From assembly GCA_032622095.1 (NCBI GenBank), contig CP136064.1:248095827-248159826 (forward strand): 64,000 bases of DNA, written 5' to 3'. Positions 1-10,859 of the stretch are shown here, piece by piece. How positions within the stretch are numbered: position 1 is the first letter of the stretch; each line of letters begins with the position of its first letter. The notes below the pieces were generated by a model. The model was not told where the DNA came from. It made no database searches and saw nothing but the letters and a program-made list of their open reading frames with translations. Both the position numbers and the translations under genes were made by a program. This stretch comes from Siphonodentalium dalli. Its lineage: Eukaryota; Mollusca; Scaphopoda; Gadilida; Siphonodentaliidae.

Positions 1-1660
1 CACATAAGCACTCTGGAAAATGAGGGCTTGTGGCGAAGGCTAACATTTTCTGTTAACTAATAAAATTTAGACTTCAGCCAGACTTATGACTCTAAAATCA
101 GCATTCAAATTAAGGCTTCAATATATTGTTGGCCTCTTAGCCCTCGATGCTCGACTTAGAATATTTCAATACAAAACTGTTCTGAATCTGAAGCTGCAAA
201 TTAACCAAGTCCAACATGGAGAAATATATGGAAAAATTAATAATTATTTCAATTTATTTGGCAAATTTGTAGTTTTAACAATTTGTTTGGCAATATGCAT
301 TTGAAAATATTCAGAATTTGTCAAGCTTTCACATGGTGTAAATATTGTGGTTTAATCCGAATTTTAATAAATTAAAATTAATTAAATAATTAATACAATT
401 AATAGGACCCCATATGGAAATGTCATATAGGAACCTATAGGAATTATATTGGAAATGACGATTCACATTAGGAAAATTATAGGACCGTATTTCCTATAGG
501 AAAATTGCCATGGATAAGAACATTTTGAGACAACCTAAAGCAATAAATAATTTTATAGGAGATTTTGCAATTTTCTCAAGATCTCTATATTTTTCTCAAG
601 ATATGTTGGCCCACTGATAATTCAGAACAGCTAGTCTATATCATCCAATTGAGAAAAAGCAAAGCCCAAGGGGGAGGGTGCAATTTGGGGGTTTGGTGCA
701 AGGGAGGAAATGTAGTTGGAAATTCCAAGATGAACACCCCGGGGGCCCTTGCCCAATGGAGACCCTCTAGCCACATCCCTGTATAAGTCTGATTTATCTC
801 ATTGCCAGTAATAAATCACTTTAACATTGTAATCAATCCTACTATTTAATTGGGACAACTGCTTTACTCTGTGTCTATGAGTACCTGTTATGTAATCACC
901 CTGACTTGCCCTCAATGCAAATTGAGACCAGATGGAATTTTCTCAAATTCACAAACTGTGGATAGCTCACAATGGGAAGTCAAGGTTTATATTGGTTTTC
1001 TTTGTCACATTCAGGATTATTTACTGATAGTTTAAATTCAGGTGAGTATATACTTTGCATTTAGTTTATCAAATTATAACATATAGGATGATGTTTATAT
1101 TTATACTTTATTCGTAATTTAAGTATTATAAATCACTGGCAATTTAATTTATAGTTAATAACATTTTAAATTGACAGGTCTCCAAAAAATATGAAATTTT
1201 GCTGAGGTTGCCTGACAGATACAGGTCAATTAATTGTCAGCATTACAATTTGCATGGAGTTACAAAAATAATGTTGGGGTCAGCAAAGAAAATAATTATA
1301 CCATCTATTTAACTGTTATTTTAAAAATTCAGCATTAAATAGATGCATGGTATCATAATTTTTCTGTGACTTTAAAATAACTGCTCAATTTTGTGCATTG
1401 ATTTTTAAACTGACAATCTCCATTTGTTGACAATTAACTGCATGAATTGATATTTGGGTAAATACTAAAAAGATTGTGTGGACTTCTGGTGTTTTATGAA
1501 TTTTCAGTGTACATAATCTATTTATTATTCATAATTAATTAATTATTAGTATATGCATGGTAACATCAATTTCAGAGGAAGATAATGTTGGCATATTGAA
1601 CAAGTACATTATACACGTCTTGTTTGAACCTATGGTAATTTAAATGCAGGGGAGCCAATG
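1..1660. other. AT-rich intergenic sequence, no gene recognised
   Basis: Apart from the family E fragment listed separately, this stretch is AT-rich. It holds a cluster of short self-similar words (CCTATAGGAA, CATATAGGAACC) around 408-530 that recur near 1740-1790. The short ORFs at 86, 565 and 850 have no recognisable domain, no codon bias and no convincing splice sites. Confidence 0.5.
640..781 (+). mobile_element. Family E (hAT-like) right-end fragment
   Basis: The G-rich stretch ending GACCCTCTAGCCAC..TCCCTG matches the right end of the 20.8-22.5 kb family E element (same words: AAGATGGACACC, GGAGACCCTCTAGCCAC). The left part is missing, so this is a truncated relic. Confidence 0.5.
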
Positions 1661-1693
1661 GGTTCCAAAACTAGTAATATAGAGCGTTCTTAA

Positions 1694-1740
1694 TCACGTG
1701 ATTGGATACGGGACGCGCCGCCATGTTGGATGTATATATA
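1694..1740 (+). promoter_or_regulatory. Promoter-like cluster upstream of the microprotein candidate
   Basis: Within 47 bases there are an E-box (TCACGTGA, 1694-1701), an inverted CCAAT (ATTGG, 1701-1705), a GC-rich GCCGCCATG word resembling a YY1 site (1717-1725) and TATATATA (1733-1740). This sits 80-120 bp before the ATG at 1817. If transcription starts upstream of 1723, a seven-codon upstream ORF (ATG 1723, TAG 1744-1746) would precede the main start. The motifs are seen directly; promoter activity is inference. Confidence 0.35.
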
Positions 1741-1816
1741 CTATAGGAGCAATATTGATATAGGAACCTATATGAAACCATATCGCTGGTCCAATGATTT
1801 CCTATTTAACAAGAAA

Positions 1817-1844
1817 ATGACAGCAAAGGGCATTAATGCAAAAA
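1817..1844 (+). CDS. Candidate microprotein gene, exon 1
   Basis: The ATG at 1817 has A at -3 (AAGAAAATGA). It opens nine codons (MTAKGINAK) plus one base, ending at a consensus donor AAAA|GTAAGT (1845-1850). Joining to the acceptor at 2250 keeps the frame in phase 1, and the split codon becomes Lys. The predicted product is 45 residues, strongly basic in the middle. I recognise no family. The case rests on a perfect donor, a good acceptor, phase agreement, start context and the promoter-like stretch upstream. A chance open frame of this size is possible, so confidence is moderate. Confidence 0.4.
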
Positions 1845-2250
1845 GTAAGTTAAATTAGCATCATAAAACTAGCATTATATTATAAATTGGATATCTTATT
1901 TTCTTATTATTTGAACCATTTCCTTCCAGTTAATGCACACATTTAGAATATCTAATCAGCTATCTAATCTCAATTTTGGATATGCCTGCATAATGATATC
2001 ATAAACTGATTATCACTCAAAGGTAGTTTTTCGGATGTTAAATCCACAAAAAACATCACCAGTATCATTTTTTGGGCATTTAATAGTTCAATGCTAGCTA
2101 AAAATATTAATATTCAGTCCAATACAATTTTGATAAATTTACAAACAACTGTATCATTCACATAACTCATTTTCTGAAACATCATAATATCATTTCAGTT
2201 ATTTCTGATGTAAACATAATTTAAAATTTGTTTACTATTTCTCATTTCAG

Positions 2251-2360
2251 AATTTGAAAACGACTCCGAGAAAAGAAGACTGAGACTGCATGCATCGCCA
2301 GTGGAATTGACATATATCCTAAACAATTTATTAGCTAGGGGCGACCTACACGGAGCCTGA
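2251..2360 (+). CDS. Candidate microprotein gene, exon 2 with stop
   Basis: The exon follows a good acceptor (TTTCTCATTTCAG, ending 2250) and continues the frame of the 1817-1844 exon to TGA at 2358-2360. The encoded part reads KFENDSEKRRLRL, then HASPVELTYILNNLLARGDL and HGA. A charged basic segment is followed by an amphipathic, probably helical stretch rich in Leu. It has no signal peptide and no transmembrane segment. No AATAAA lies close behind the stop, so the 3' end is undefined. It could instead be the short isoform of a longer gene or a non-coding transcript. Confidence 0.4.
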
Positions 2361-2654
2361 GAGTACAGAAATCAAATTGCATTAAACATGGACATGATAG
2401 TGACAGCTAACATAAATTCTTGATATACATATATACTCAAAATTGTTCATTTCACAAATATAAAATTGTTATCACTTCATAATTGTTTTGTTATTTCTAG
2501 CATCTCCAGAATGGATATCCAATTTTGATGACACCACCCATATTCCCATGCATCCTGCATAGAGTTATCCCTCATTTCCATGCAGTATAGGTAACTCTAT
2601 GAAAACAGGCCATCATTTCACCATAATCTTTAGCATTCATGGACCAATTTAAGG

Positions 2655-3035
2655 ATTCGAGACATGGTTCGTAAGGCTTCATTTAAGCCTTCATCATTTG
2701 CATATAAGGCTTCGAAGCCTTAAATATAAGCCCTCGAAGCCTTATATGCAAATTATGAAGTCTTATTTAGCCTTCGAGTGCTTACGGGAACCAACAAGCC
2801 TTCTATAGGGTCGACTTATTTAAATGAGCTAAACCCTCGAAGGCTTAATAAGCATTCGAGTGCTTATGGGAGTACTTAGCTCATTTAAATAAGTCGGCCC
2901 TATTGAGGGCTAAATTCTGTTTCGAGTGCTTATTTTGCCTGTAACTGGCCCATTGCATTGATTGAGATAAGGATTCATTTAAGTCTTCATTTGTAAGCAT
3001 TCGAATCCTTCCTGAATGCTTACCGAGGGCTTGTG
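2655..3035. repeat. Self-complementary cluster of AAGCCTTCGAA-type words
   Basis: About 380 bases are built from repeated AAGGCTTCGAAGCC / TTCGAGTGCTTA words in both orientations. The two arms around CTTATTTAAATGAGCTAA and TTAGCTCATTTAAATAAG (2814-2890) are perfect inverted repeats. It can fold into several hairpins. No terminal repeats or target duplication define an element. Confidence 0.55.
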
Positions 3036-3952
3036 ATTTCGGTAAGGGATAATATCCCAAGAATTCAAGAATTCCAGAATAGTAATCAGAACCAAGCCTG
3101 AAAACTGATCAGAACCATTAAAGTCACTTAATTTTTGAACCCCCGATCACATACATGTATATAAAATACGTGCAATATTATATACCATTTGAAAGAGGAA
3201 GAGCCAAAACAATGTATTATCAACTTATCCGGTGTAATAAACGGTGAACATGAAGTTTTTGTTGAGTTACCGATGTGCTTTTGTGCTTGTTTCTTCTCGA
3301 TTGTGGTGCAAACTGTTTTATTTCCAATGGAGGGGGGGGGAACTGTATATCCTAAAGATAGAGTTATTCCCCTTCCATTGAAATACATTTTTAGTTTGAA
3401 TTCTGTTGCATTCTGGGAGCCATGACAGAGAAAATCTTTCTATGATTTTAGCTGTTTTCTGTTTCTCTATGGGCATCTTCTGAGACACAGGCTTTTCAAA
3501 TGGTGATGAATTATAGTATTTTAATCGGTGACTTGAAAATTAAGTGGGCCTTTAATAGCCATTTAATAATATGCGACCATTTTGTCTCATGTGACCATTG
3601 TTTTATAATGCTGACTAATTATGATATCTTTTCAACCATATTTTTATAACTGTTTTTCCCGCTAAACTACTCACTAATTTGATGGTAATGTCATAGCTGT
3701 TTCTGTGTATAGTCCTACCAGATGGTTTGCTTTTGGTCCTACATGTATAGTCCTACCAAATGGTTCTGGGTAACGAACAAGAGAATCAGCTTGATATCAT
3801 ATGTTGTATTCTTCTAAGCACAATTAGATAATAAAATAAAAGTAACAGCTAACATAGATTGTGGTATCTTAAACGTGATTTGGATATAAGGTACTGTATA
3901 TACTGACTGAGATGAGTAACCTGGAGAAATTAAACATTAAATAATATAGGTA
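3036..3952. other. Intergenic, no gene recognised
   Basis: AT-rich sequence with overlapping short ORFs on both strands (3128-3425) and a run of nine G. I see no splice-supported coding frame and no terminal repeats. Confidence 0.4.
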
Positions 3953-4139
3953 CAGTAATGTCCTAAATAATCGACCCCTAAACCACAGCAGAATTATTGG
4001 AAATTTTTCAGGATTTAGTCGGAAATATGGCACCGAGAGCTTTCCGATGAATGGCAACAAGCCATATTTCAGACTAAATCCTGAAAAATTTCCCATAATT
4101 CTGCTGTGGTTAAAGGGTCATATACTTTGGGGATTACTG
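3953..4139. mobile_element. Family D foldback MITE (Tc1/mariner-like)
   Basis: It starts TA|CAGTAATG and ends GATTACTG|TA. The two halves are near-perfect inverted repeats around GAGAGCTTTCCGATGAATGG, and the arms carry ACAGCAGAATTAT and GGATTTAGTCGGAAATATGG. TA duplications with CAGT-type ends fit non-autonomous Tc1/mariner elements. Confidence 0.8.
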
Positions 4140-4393
4140 TAATTACAAAACAAAGACAACGCGTTGTATGATTTATAGACCATGTGAGATGGGACATAAA
4201 TTATAAGATACTTAATATTGGTCTGGTCTGGTCTGGGATGATATAGCTTCAGTGGATTAGACTTATTTTAGAACTGAATGATAACCCTGGAGGTACATGT
4301 ATTTGAAATAGAGAAATAAGCCTAACTGTAAAAGAATCAATTAAATTGGTCACATATGCTCCCTGGCTCCCTAGAATTCATTATTGAATTTAA

Positions 4394-4848
4394 CCCTTTC
4401 ATGACGGGAGATGTGCTGGCACAACATTAAAAACCCTGTGCCAATGCATTCTCTTATATATGCAAGTCGACCATAGGTCGCCTCGCATATATAAGAGAAT
4501 GCATTGGCCTAACAATTGTTTATAATTTTTTCTTACATTCTTAAACCATTTTTATAATTCTTTCTTTCATTCTACAACAATTTTTATCATTTTTCTTATA
4601 TCCTTTAACAATTTTATAATATTTTATAATTTTTTCACATTCTTTAACAATTTTGATCATTTTTTATCATTATTTCTTATATTCTTTTACAATTTTTTAT
4701 CATTTTTTCTAACATTCTTTAACAATTATAAAAAATAATATAAAATTTGTCAGACCCAAGCATTCTATTATGGTCGACTCACATATATAAAAGAATGCAT
4801 TGGTACAGGGTTTTCACAAAAATTCAGGAAGCTCCAATTACAAAAGGG
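4394..4848. mobile_element. Family B piggyBac-like MITE, complete
   Basis: It is bounded by TTAA at 4390-4393 and 4849-4852, with ends CCCTTTCATGACGGG and CAAAAGGG. A hairpin of two ~26 bp arms (CCAATGCATTCTCTTATATA / complement) lies at 4440-4508 and a second half-hairpin at 4767-4803. Between them is an AT-rich spacer of repeated ACAATTTTTATCATT words. TTAA target and CCCTTT ends fit the piggyBac superfamily. It has no coding capacity. Confidence 0.8.
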
Positions 4849-5272
4849 TTAACAGAAGAAATACATGTAGTTAGTTATGTGTGCATTGTGCGGAGGTGTT
4901 GTCCTCGAGTCTGATCATCATTAGAACCCTGCATCACGACCTATTCCCCATATATTTGGTTATACTAGTATCAATGATTTGGTTTAATACCAAGATTCAT
5001 TTGAAAGATGATATTGGGAAACAATCTTTGTGATATTGTTATTGACATGGCCATATACAGAATAAGAAAATCTCATCTTTTTCATCTTTATGTATGTATC
5101 AGGATGTATGATGAACTGCCTCAGTATGATGTGTCTATGAAAAAATTATCATTTCTCATCGCATGGTCATGTTACGATTGGAATGGCACATTTAGATGTC
5201 TCTCAACTCAGATCAAGTTTGAGAAATACATGTATTCACCTTGTGTTCAAGGATATACAATATTATAAAGTT

Positions 5273-5434
5273 ATTATACAATGTTGTGTACAGTATGAGT
5301 TTTTCTTGTACGAGTCCAGGGTGTGGTGAAAAGTCATATTGGACGAGACACGCCATTGTCGAGTCCAATATGACTTTTCACCGCAACCTGGACGAGTACA
5401 AGAAAAACTCATACTGTACACAACATTGTATAAT
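5273..5434. repeat. Long inverted repeat (arms ~70 bp)
   Basis: The left arm, from ATTATACAATGTTGTG through AGTTTTTCTTGTAC to AAAAGTCATATTGGAC, is mirrored by GTCCAATATGACTTTT .. CACAACATTGTATAAT with a ~15 bp loop. Extra copies of GAGTCCAATATGAC recur at 5698-5766, so the inner arm exists as a separate short repeat. Confidence 0.8.
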
Positions 5435-7690
5435 GACATTTTTATTATCCATCTGTATGTTTATCCAAATTTTGGAAATAAAACTTTTGTGCTTATTTTT
5501 GGTATTTGTCGGCACTTAATTCTCTATAAAAGCCTGTACCGTATATTGATCATCAGAAAGCATGATTTGGAAAAGTAAACACGGAAGTGAGAAAAAACTC
5601 AATGCGGAAGTGAAACGTCTGCTAAAATCCATCAATGTTGCGCGCGCATCACAATTTCACGATTCATTTCGCAATAGAGTTAATTTGTGACGTCACAGAG
5701 TCCAATATGACAAGTCATATTGTACAGTCGGGAGTCCAATATGACTTTCGGGAGTCCAATATGACTTTTTCCAGGACTATCACGTGGCGGCTTTTGCCCA
5801 AATGGTGTTAGTTAAGGGATGGATAATAAAATATAATATAAACAATTATGCCCCAAATATGAAACATAAAACCATCCCACACATTTCTGGAACAAATGCT
5901 CCAATGCTTTCATTATAGCTCTTAATAAGAAATGAATGGACAGAATGCAACATACATCAGAATAGACAAAACTTTTATTGGATGAGCCTGTGAAGTTCAA
6001 CCAACTTCATGAGCATCATCATTTTGAGGTAAGAAAATTTCTCCTTCACTTTCCTTTCAATATCTATTGAACGGTAATCTAGGGGAAATATATTCATTCA
6101 TTAAAGGCACGTGAGGCCTTAGTTGTCGAAAATATTCATATTTGTTCCAATCACCGTAAACAGAAAAACATTAAAACGCATACAGTTTCGTTCATATATA
6201 CCATGACCATCGCGTAAACAGCGTGTTATCATAAAGACCTACTATATTTTACCTAAGCAAGAGCCTGATTGTGTTACAGAAGACAGCACAATGCTACTGG
6301 CTAATCACACACAAATGGCATAAACGCTCTTTATTAGTTCCATATCAGGAATTCACCAACAAAGAACGCTCTTTATGTTTACCATCATAATATAAACAAA
6401 CACCAGAAAAGTAACTTTTTATGCTTTTGTTTACATAACAATGGTCATACATATGACAATAACATATTGTTTATGTGATATTTCTTATTTGCATACGGAC
6501 AAAGTCTGTCTACATTTTGATGTTCTTTCTGTTTGTGGCGGTTTTTGATGGGTGGAAATATTTTCACAGGATACCCACCGACAAGGCCAACCGTACCTTT
6601 AATGCATTTCTATGCACCTGCTCTTTGCTATTTAATTATTGAATTTGATTTAGCCATTTACTTCATATGTGGCGAATATTTGATATCTTCTGACCTTAAT
6701 ATATAAGTCATATAATAATCATTATTGGTGAACACAATACTATATTAATAGGCTAATACTTATCCTTCCCAACTTTTTATAAAAACCTTTCACCCATCTA
6801 TACTCATTTTTCTCTTCCACTGTGTCTGTTTCTCATTCTCATCTAATCAACTATATATTGCTAAATGTAATGATTATAATTAGGAGCTAATAAACAAATT
6901 CAATATATATAAGTGCTTTAGACATACAAATATAGAATTCTGATATAATTTGCTGACAAAAGTACAATGGTAGATCATTCGTTTTGTGCAACAACTGAGA
7001 AAATAATAACATATACAAGGCACCATTAAACAGGTTAACAGTTAAAGATGCCTGATCCGATTTGACTCTAAATTAGTCAAAACTTTCTATGTTAAATTTT
7101 CGGTTTATTAGGTCAAAGAAAAATGGAAAATACTTGCAATCACCATTATTCGTATGGCACAAGTATCTTAAAAATACACACTATAATCCATCATTTAACA
7201 TTGAAAACAAGTACAAAAGATCATAATTCATAACGCTCTTCATCAACCGCTCGCTACCTCAATTGCCTATATAAAGCCTGCCTAATAAACATAACGTTTA
7301 TTACGTCATTGTGGCTTTATTAGGTCAATGTAGCTTTATTGGACTAGAACCACTTTCATGACCTAACTAGAGACACAGGTAACTAGAGACGGTAAATGAC
7401 GTCATTGTGATTTTGGGACATTTTTTCATCCATAATTCACAAACAGATATATATGTTTTCGCTCTAAGTCATCTATAAACGATTATTAGAACAAGGCCAG
7501 CTTAGAAGAACTATTAAAAAAAAACCAACTATTTTGCTCTGAGCTGCACTCGGGTTTTCCCACGTCATTGATGCTAATTAGTTTCCTTGAGCTAATAAAT
7601 GTAAGGACGTCATCGAAGTAACGAACGTAAAACTGAGGACAATTACAGATTTACCTCACAAAAGGCAAGTTTTGTGTAATGGATAAATAA
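5435..7690. other. Largely single-copy intergenic DNA, no gene recognised
   Basis: Outside the GAGTCCAATATGAC copies (5698-5766) and the CRE-like sites listed separately, I see no repeat family member and no splice-supported coding frame. The longest ORF (5812-6000, minus) is 62 codons without recognisable features. Confidence 0.4.
7301..7613. promoter_or_regulatory. Cluster of CRE/ATF-like TGACGTCA sites
   Basis: TTACGTCATT (7301), the full palindrome TGACGTCA (7397-7404), CACGTCATTG (7561) and GACGTCAT (7606) fall within ~310 bases. CTATATAAAG, a TATA-like word, is just upstream at 7268. A further full TGACGTCA lies at 5688-5695 and half sites at ~8397 and ~8421. This may be an enhancer or promoter, but no exon is visible next to it. 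Confidence 0.25.
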
Positions 7691-7836
7691 AATATGTAGC
7701 TAATGTTGTCGCTTAAACTGTTTATATCCACCTGGGGAGTCTGGCATCTATTGGACTCAGCAGAGCCTCGACCAATAGATGCTCAAATCCCCATCACGGA
7801 CATAAACAGTTTAAGCAACGACACTAGCTACATATT
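7691..7836. repeat. Foldback (arms ~35 bp)
   Basis: AATATGTAGCTA..GCTTAAACTGTTTAT is mirrored by ATAAACAGTTTAAGC..TAGCTACATATT. An inner ATCTATTGG / CCAATAGAT pair lies in the middle. This palindrome creates the ORF at 7703-7915, which is therefore not a gene. Confidence 0.75.
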
Positions 7837-8680
7837 CTATATTTATTATATTCGGCTTTTGGGCGATGGAAGCATAGACGCTTTTTATAAGAGATGGTCA
7901 TTGGAATTATGCTAAGCTGACAAAAATTCAAAACGTGTTAAAACTTCCTCTTAATGGGCTCATGGGCCGATCTCTTCAAAAAGCCGACGAAAATATTTTA
8001 CAATATTTACGTCTCTGGATATCACATTCATAATCAGTTTCTGAATTGATGGGATTCCCTCCATTTCATTGGAGAGTGGCAAAGCACGCGCATGATTTCA
8101 TTGGTTTATGGCATAACAGATCATTTCACAGATCAAAGTCGATGACGTGTTGACAAGTTTCCCCACGCATTGTCAAACTGAACTAATGTTGGAAAACTGA
8201 ATACAGGCGATATATCCATAACTCATTTTACTTATTGCAATATAGGAGACATCATCTTCAAGTTTTAATCAGTCAACGATATTCATGACTGATTATTCTT
8301 TTGCATCTTATTGTATTTACAACTATTTCTAAATACTATGATTCTCACAAACATTTACTATGCCAGGAATGCACTCCATATTTGGAAATGGTTTATTACG
8401 TCATGTTGGGAATGCCACGTCATTGTATAAATGAGATATAATGGTGACATCCAGAGACGTATACATCTGTTAGGATTATTGTCGGCTTTTCAAAGAGACT
8501 GGGTATGAAGATGTACAGATTGTGGTGTTATGGTGTCAAATCGGTCAGGGCATCTTTAAATAAGACAAATAAAATAAGACAATTCAAAGCACTAGATCTG
8601 AGTGGCAGGATATTGTATTGAGTAATTTTAATCATAATATCATAATTCAATGATCATACATGTAATGTATGCTACATGTA
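7837..8680. other. Intergenic, no gene recognised
   Basis: Apparently unique AT-rich DNA with scattered ACGTCA half sites. No splice-supported coding frame or terminal repeats were seen. Confidence 0.4.
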
Positions 8681-8824
8681 CAGTAATGCCCTAACTAATC
8701 AACTCCTTAACCACAGGAGAATTATGACAGAGCTTTCCGATGAATGGCAACAAGCCATATTTCCGACTAAATCCTGAAAAATTACCCATAATTTTGCTGT
8801 GGTTAAGGAGTCAATTATTTAGGG
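8681..8824. mobile_element. Family D foldback MITE, right end damaged
   Basis: It begins TA|CAGTAATGCCCTAA and carries the standard family D arms. Part of the left inner arm and the last bases (CATTACTG) are missing. It abuts the 8830-9370 element. Confidence 0.7.
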
Positions 8825-8829
8825 AAATA

Positions 8830-9370
8830 CAGGGACCAGCCTAGAGGTTTCAAATAGGGAGATGTGACTTCTCCCTGTTTGGTTATTAGTGAGAAGTGGA
8901 CTGTTGTCAGGGATAATTAACAATGACTGAATTCAATTTACACCAAAACATGACCCTTCTATGATTCAGCAAGTATTATGCAACAGGAACGCCCACTTAT
9001 AAAACTTTTTTTAGGACAATGCATTCTTTATATATGCGAGGCGACCTATGGTCGACTCGCATATATAAGAGAATGCATTGGCACAGGGCATAACTGTAAC
9101 TATCACAATGTGGTCAAGGAGCCGGTTCCAATGATATCCATATTTGTATGGTTCTATTGAGACAGACCGAAGATATTTTAGGCTGTTGAAGCTTTATTTG
9201 GCCGGCTTTGGCCGTTTTGTTGGGTAAAGGGTTAACATGCTGTACAATTACATATGCATACTGGCATTCATGTATGAGAGAGAAGTCACTTCTCCCTGGG
9301 ACAAAAATAAGGAGAAATGCGAGTATTAGGGAGAATATGTCTACCAAGTCGCCCTCTAGGCTTGTCCCTG
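8830..9370. mobile_element. TIR element carrying a family B insertion
   Basis: The ends are CAGGGACCAGCCTAGAGG and the complement of CAGGGACAAGCCTAGAGG. Both inner ends contain AGGGAGA..GACTTCTCCCTG. No convincing target duplication was found. The interior is interrupted by a family B half-element ending in TTAA at 9232-9235, which explains the unusual spacing. Confidence 0.5.
9014..9231. mobile_element. Family B fragment (hairpin plus right end)
   Basis: The hairpin GACAATGCATTC..TATATGCGAGGCGACC and its complement is followed by the same right half as the complete 48351-48743 copy (GCCGGTTCCAATGATATCC, TTGGGTAAAGGG|TTAA). The left terminus is not recognisable. Confidence 0.65.
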
Positions 9371-9897
9371 TTATAATATTATGTTCAATCTTTCAATTGG
9401 GGTGTATGACCGTGTATCCCTTCAACAAAAACAAAACATTGAACTATAATGGACACAAGACAATCATAACACAGATGGAAAAAAATAACACACCAAAACC
9501 ATTAAATATTGAAAATATATATCAACTATTGATTATTAAACAATATAAATAAAACATGGTCATAAAAATTCCCATATACATGCACACACATGTAAATGCA
9601 TATTAAATTATCAGTTAAAAATACTATACACTTTTAAACCCATACTTAATTTTTATGTGTTGCTCAGTTGTATTGTGTGATAATATGATTAAACCACTCC
9701 CATTTTATTATTTGAAAATCAATTGTGAATAAAATGACTCAAAAAAACTGTATCATTTACTTTAAATTCGCGCAGTACTATTTTTCGCTCACTTTGAAAT
9801 CGCGCACCGCGCCGAACGAATTCAAAACTGTCAGATATTTATTTTGTAAAAGACTTGTATCTGGTGATAGATTCACTTCTTAATCATTCAAGAGCTC
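9371..9897. other. AT-rich intergenic sequence
   Basis: No gene or defined element was seen. It ends with a short CpG-rich patch (TCGCGCACCGCGCCGAACG, ~9804) inside otherwise AT-rich DNA. Confidence 0.35.
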
Positions 9898-9993
9898 TTT
9901 CCATCAATGTATCACATTATTATAATCAATAAATTTGAAAAATGATCAAGGAAATATGGGTTGATACAAAAATCGGACTTGGCACTGAAAGGG
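9898..9993. mobile_element. Family B (second subtype) right-end fragment
   Basis: CATCAATGTATCACATTATT .. AAAAATCGGACTTGGCACTGAAAGGG followed by TTAA (9994-9997) matches the right ends at 43985-44086 and 51432-51519. Confidence 0.6.
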
Positions 9994-10275
9994 TTAATAA
10001 TACTCATCAACGAATAGTTCCCTGAGGCAATGTTCCAACAATAAGTTCAGAAATTGCCATTTGTTCAGTGTTTGTTGATTTAATTATCTGAACATTTCAT
10101 GAAATGAATAGGAATCCTTCTGCACTTGTTTTATCTGTCGTCTGCTTATATTTCTTGAACATCCATGCAATTGAATAATACACCATTCCAGCAGCAGGGT
10201 TTGTGGTTTGGGGGGCTAACCCCGGGATTCTCGATTGGGCCAAAAGGCCCATTCCCTAACCCCTCATTTTCAGCT

Positions 10276-10281
10276 TTTATT
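10276..10281 (-). terminator. Polyadenylation signal AATAAA (minus strand)
   Basis: TTTATT on the plus strand gives AATAAA on the minus strand, ~135 bases downstream of the TGA that closes the candidate exon at 10414. The spacing suits a short 3' UTR. Confidence 0.35.
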
Positions 10282-10413
10282 AAGAACTTTATACAAAAAA
10301 AGACCAATTTTTACAAGTTTCTCATTTTCTCTTCTTTCTCACTCGAGGATGGGGCAGTAGCTGGTGTTATCTGACTTTCATGTTGTTTCCTATCTTTACA
10401 TGAATATAGTTCT

Positions 10414-10625
10414 TCATCTGCTACTTGTTGCATGTGCCGGCCTTTCCAGGTATCTCGGCGTCGCAGGGACAGAGATGTTCGATTCCGCCCCTGGTGGAGA
10501 CTGGTTAGGTGGTGTTCCCAGCTCCACATTGAAGACAGCGGCGGGGACTTCCGGAGTGACATCGGGAGCCCCATTTCCGCTGTCCTCATCGACGGCAGAG
10601 ACATCCGGGTTTCCACTTGGCCCTC
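10414..10625 (-). CDS. Candidate terminal coding exon, unknown product
   Basis: Reading on the minus strand from TCTCAG|GA at ~10626, the frame encodes about 70 residues ending RYLERPAHATSSR and TGA. It is rich in Pro, Gly, Ser, Asp and Val, consistent with a disordered tail. Codons show a clear purine-any-pyrimidine trend, and the stretch is GC-rich against AT-rich surroundings. AATAAA follows. The acceptor has a weak pyrimidine tract; alternatively the ATG at 10635 (MVSGG) starts it. No upstream exon was found and no family is recognised. The overlapping 182-codon frame (10311-10859) is largely minisatellite and less likely. Confidence 0.35.
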
Positions 10626-10645
10626 CTGAGACCATTCCAATGTGT

Positions 10646-10825
10646 AAGCATCACTATTAATGGTAGTGAGGCGGCCTGTGTATACATCACTATTAATGGT
10701 AGTGAGGCGGCCTGTGTAAGCATCACTATTAATGGTAGTGAGGCGGCCTGTGTAAGCATCACTATTAATGGTAGTGAGGCGGCCTGTGTATACATCACTA
10801 TTAATGGTAGTGTAGCGGACCATTC
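10646..10825. repeat. 36-bp minisatellite, five units
   Basis: Units start at 10646, 10682, 10718, 10754 and 10790. They share CATCACTATTAATGGTAGTG and differ mainly at the first bases (AAGC or ATAC). The 36-bp period is a multiple of three, so it opens long frames on both strands. Both flanks carry GACCATTCCAATG. Confidence 0.9.
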
Positions 10826-10859
10826 CAATGTATACATGTACCTTTATAACTGAGGCCAT

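Noticed and set aside
4440..4508. Hairpins with TATATATGCGAG arms as CRISPR repeats, tRNA genes or microRNA precursors
   Set aside because: They are dispersed, variable in spacer and always inside TTAA-bounded family B elements. No tRNA boxes are present. Small-RNA production remains possible but is unsupported here.
9208..9552. 114-codon ORF as a gene
   Set aside because: It crosses the right ends of a family B and a CAGGGAC element, with no domain or codon bias.
10311..10859. 182-codon minus-strand ORF with repeated TTINSDAYTGRL
   Set aside because: It is mostly the 36-bp minisatellite, whose length is a multiple of three and opens frames on both strands. The non-repeat part has better coding statistics in another frame.
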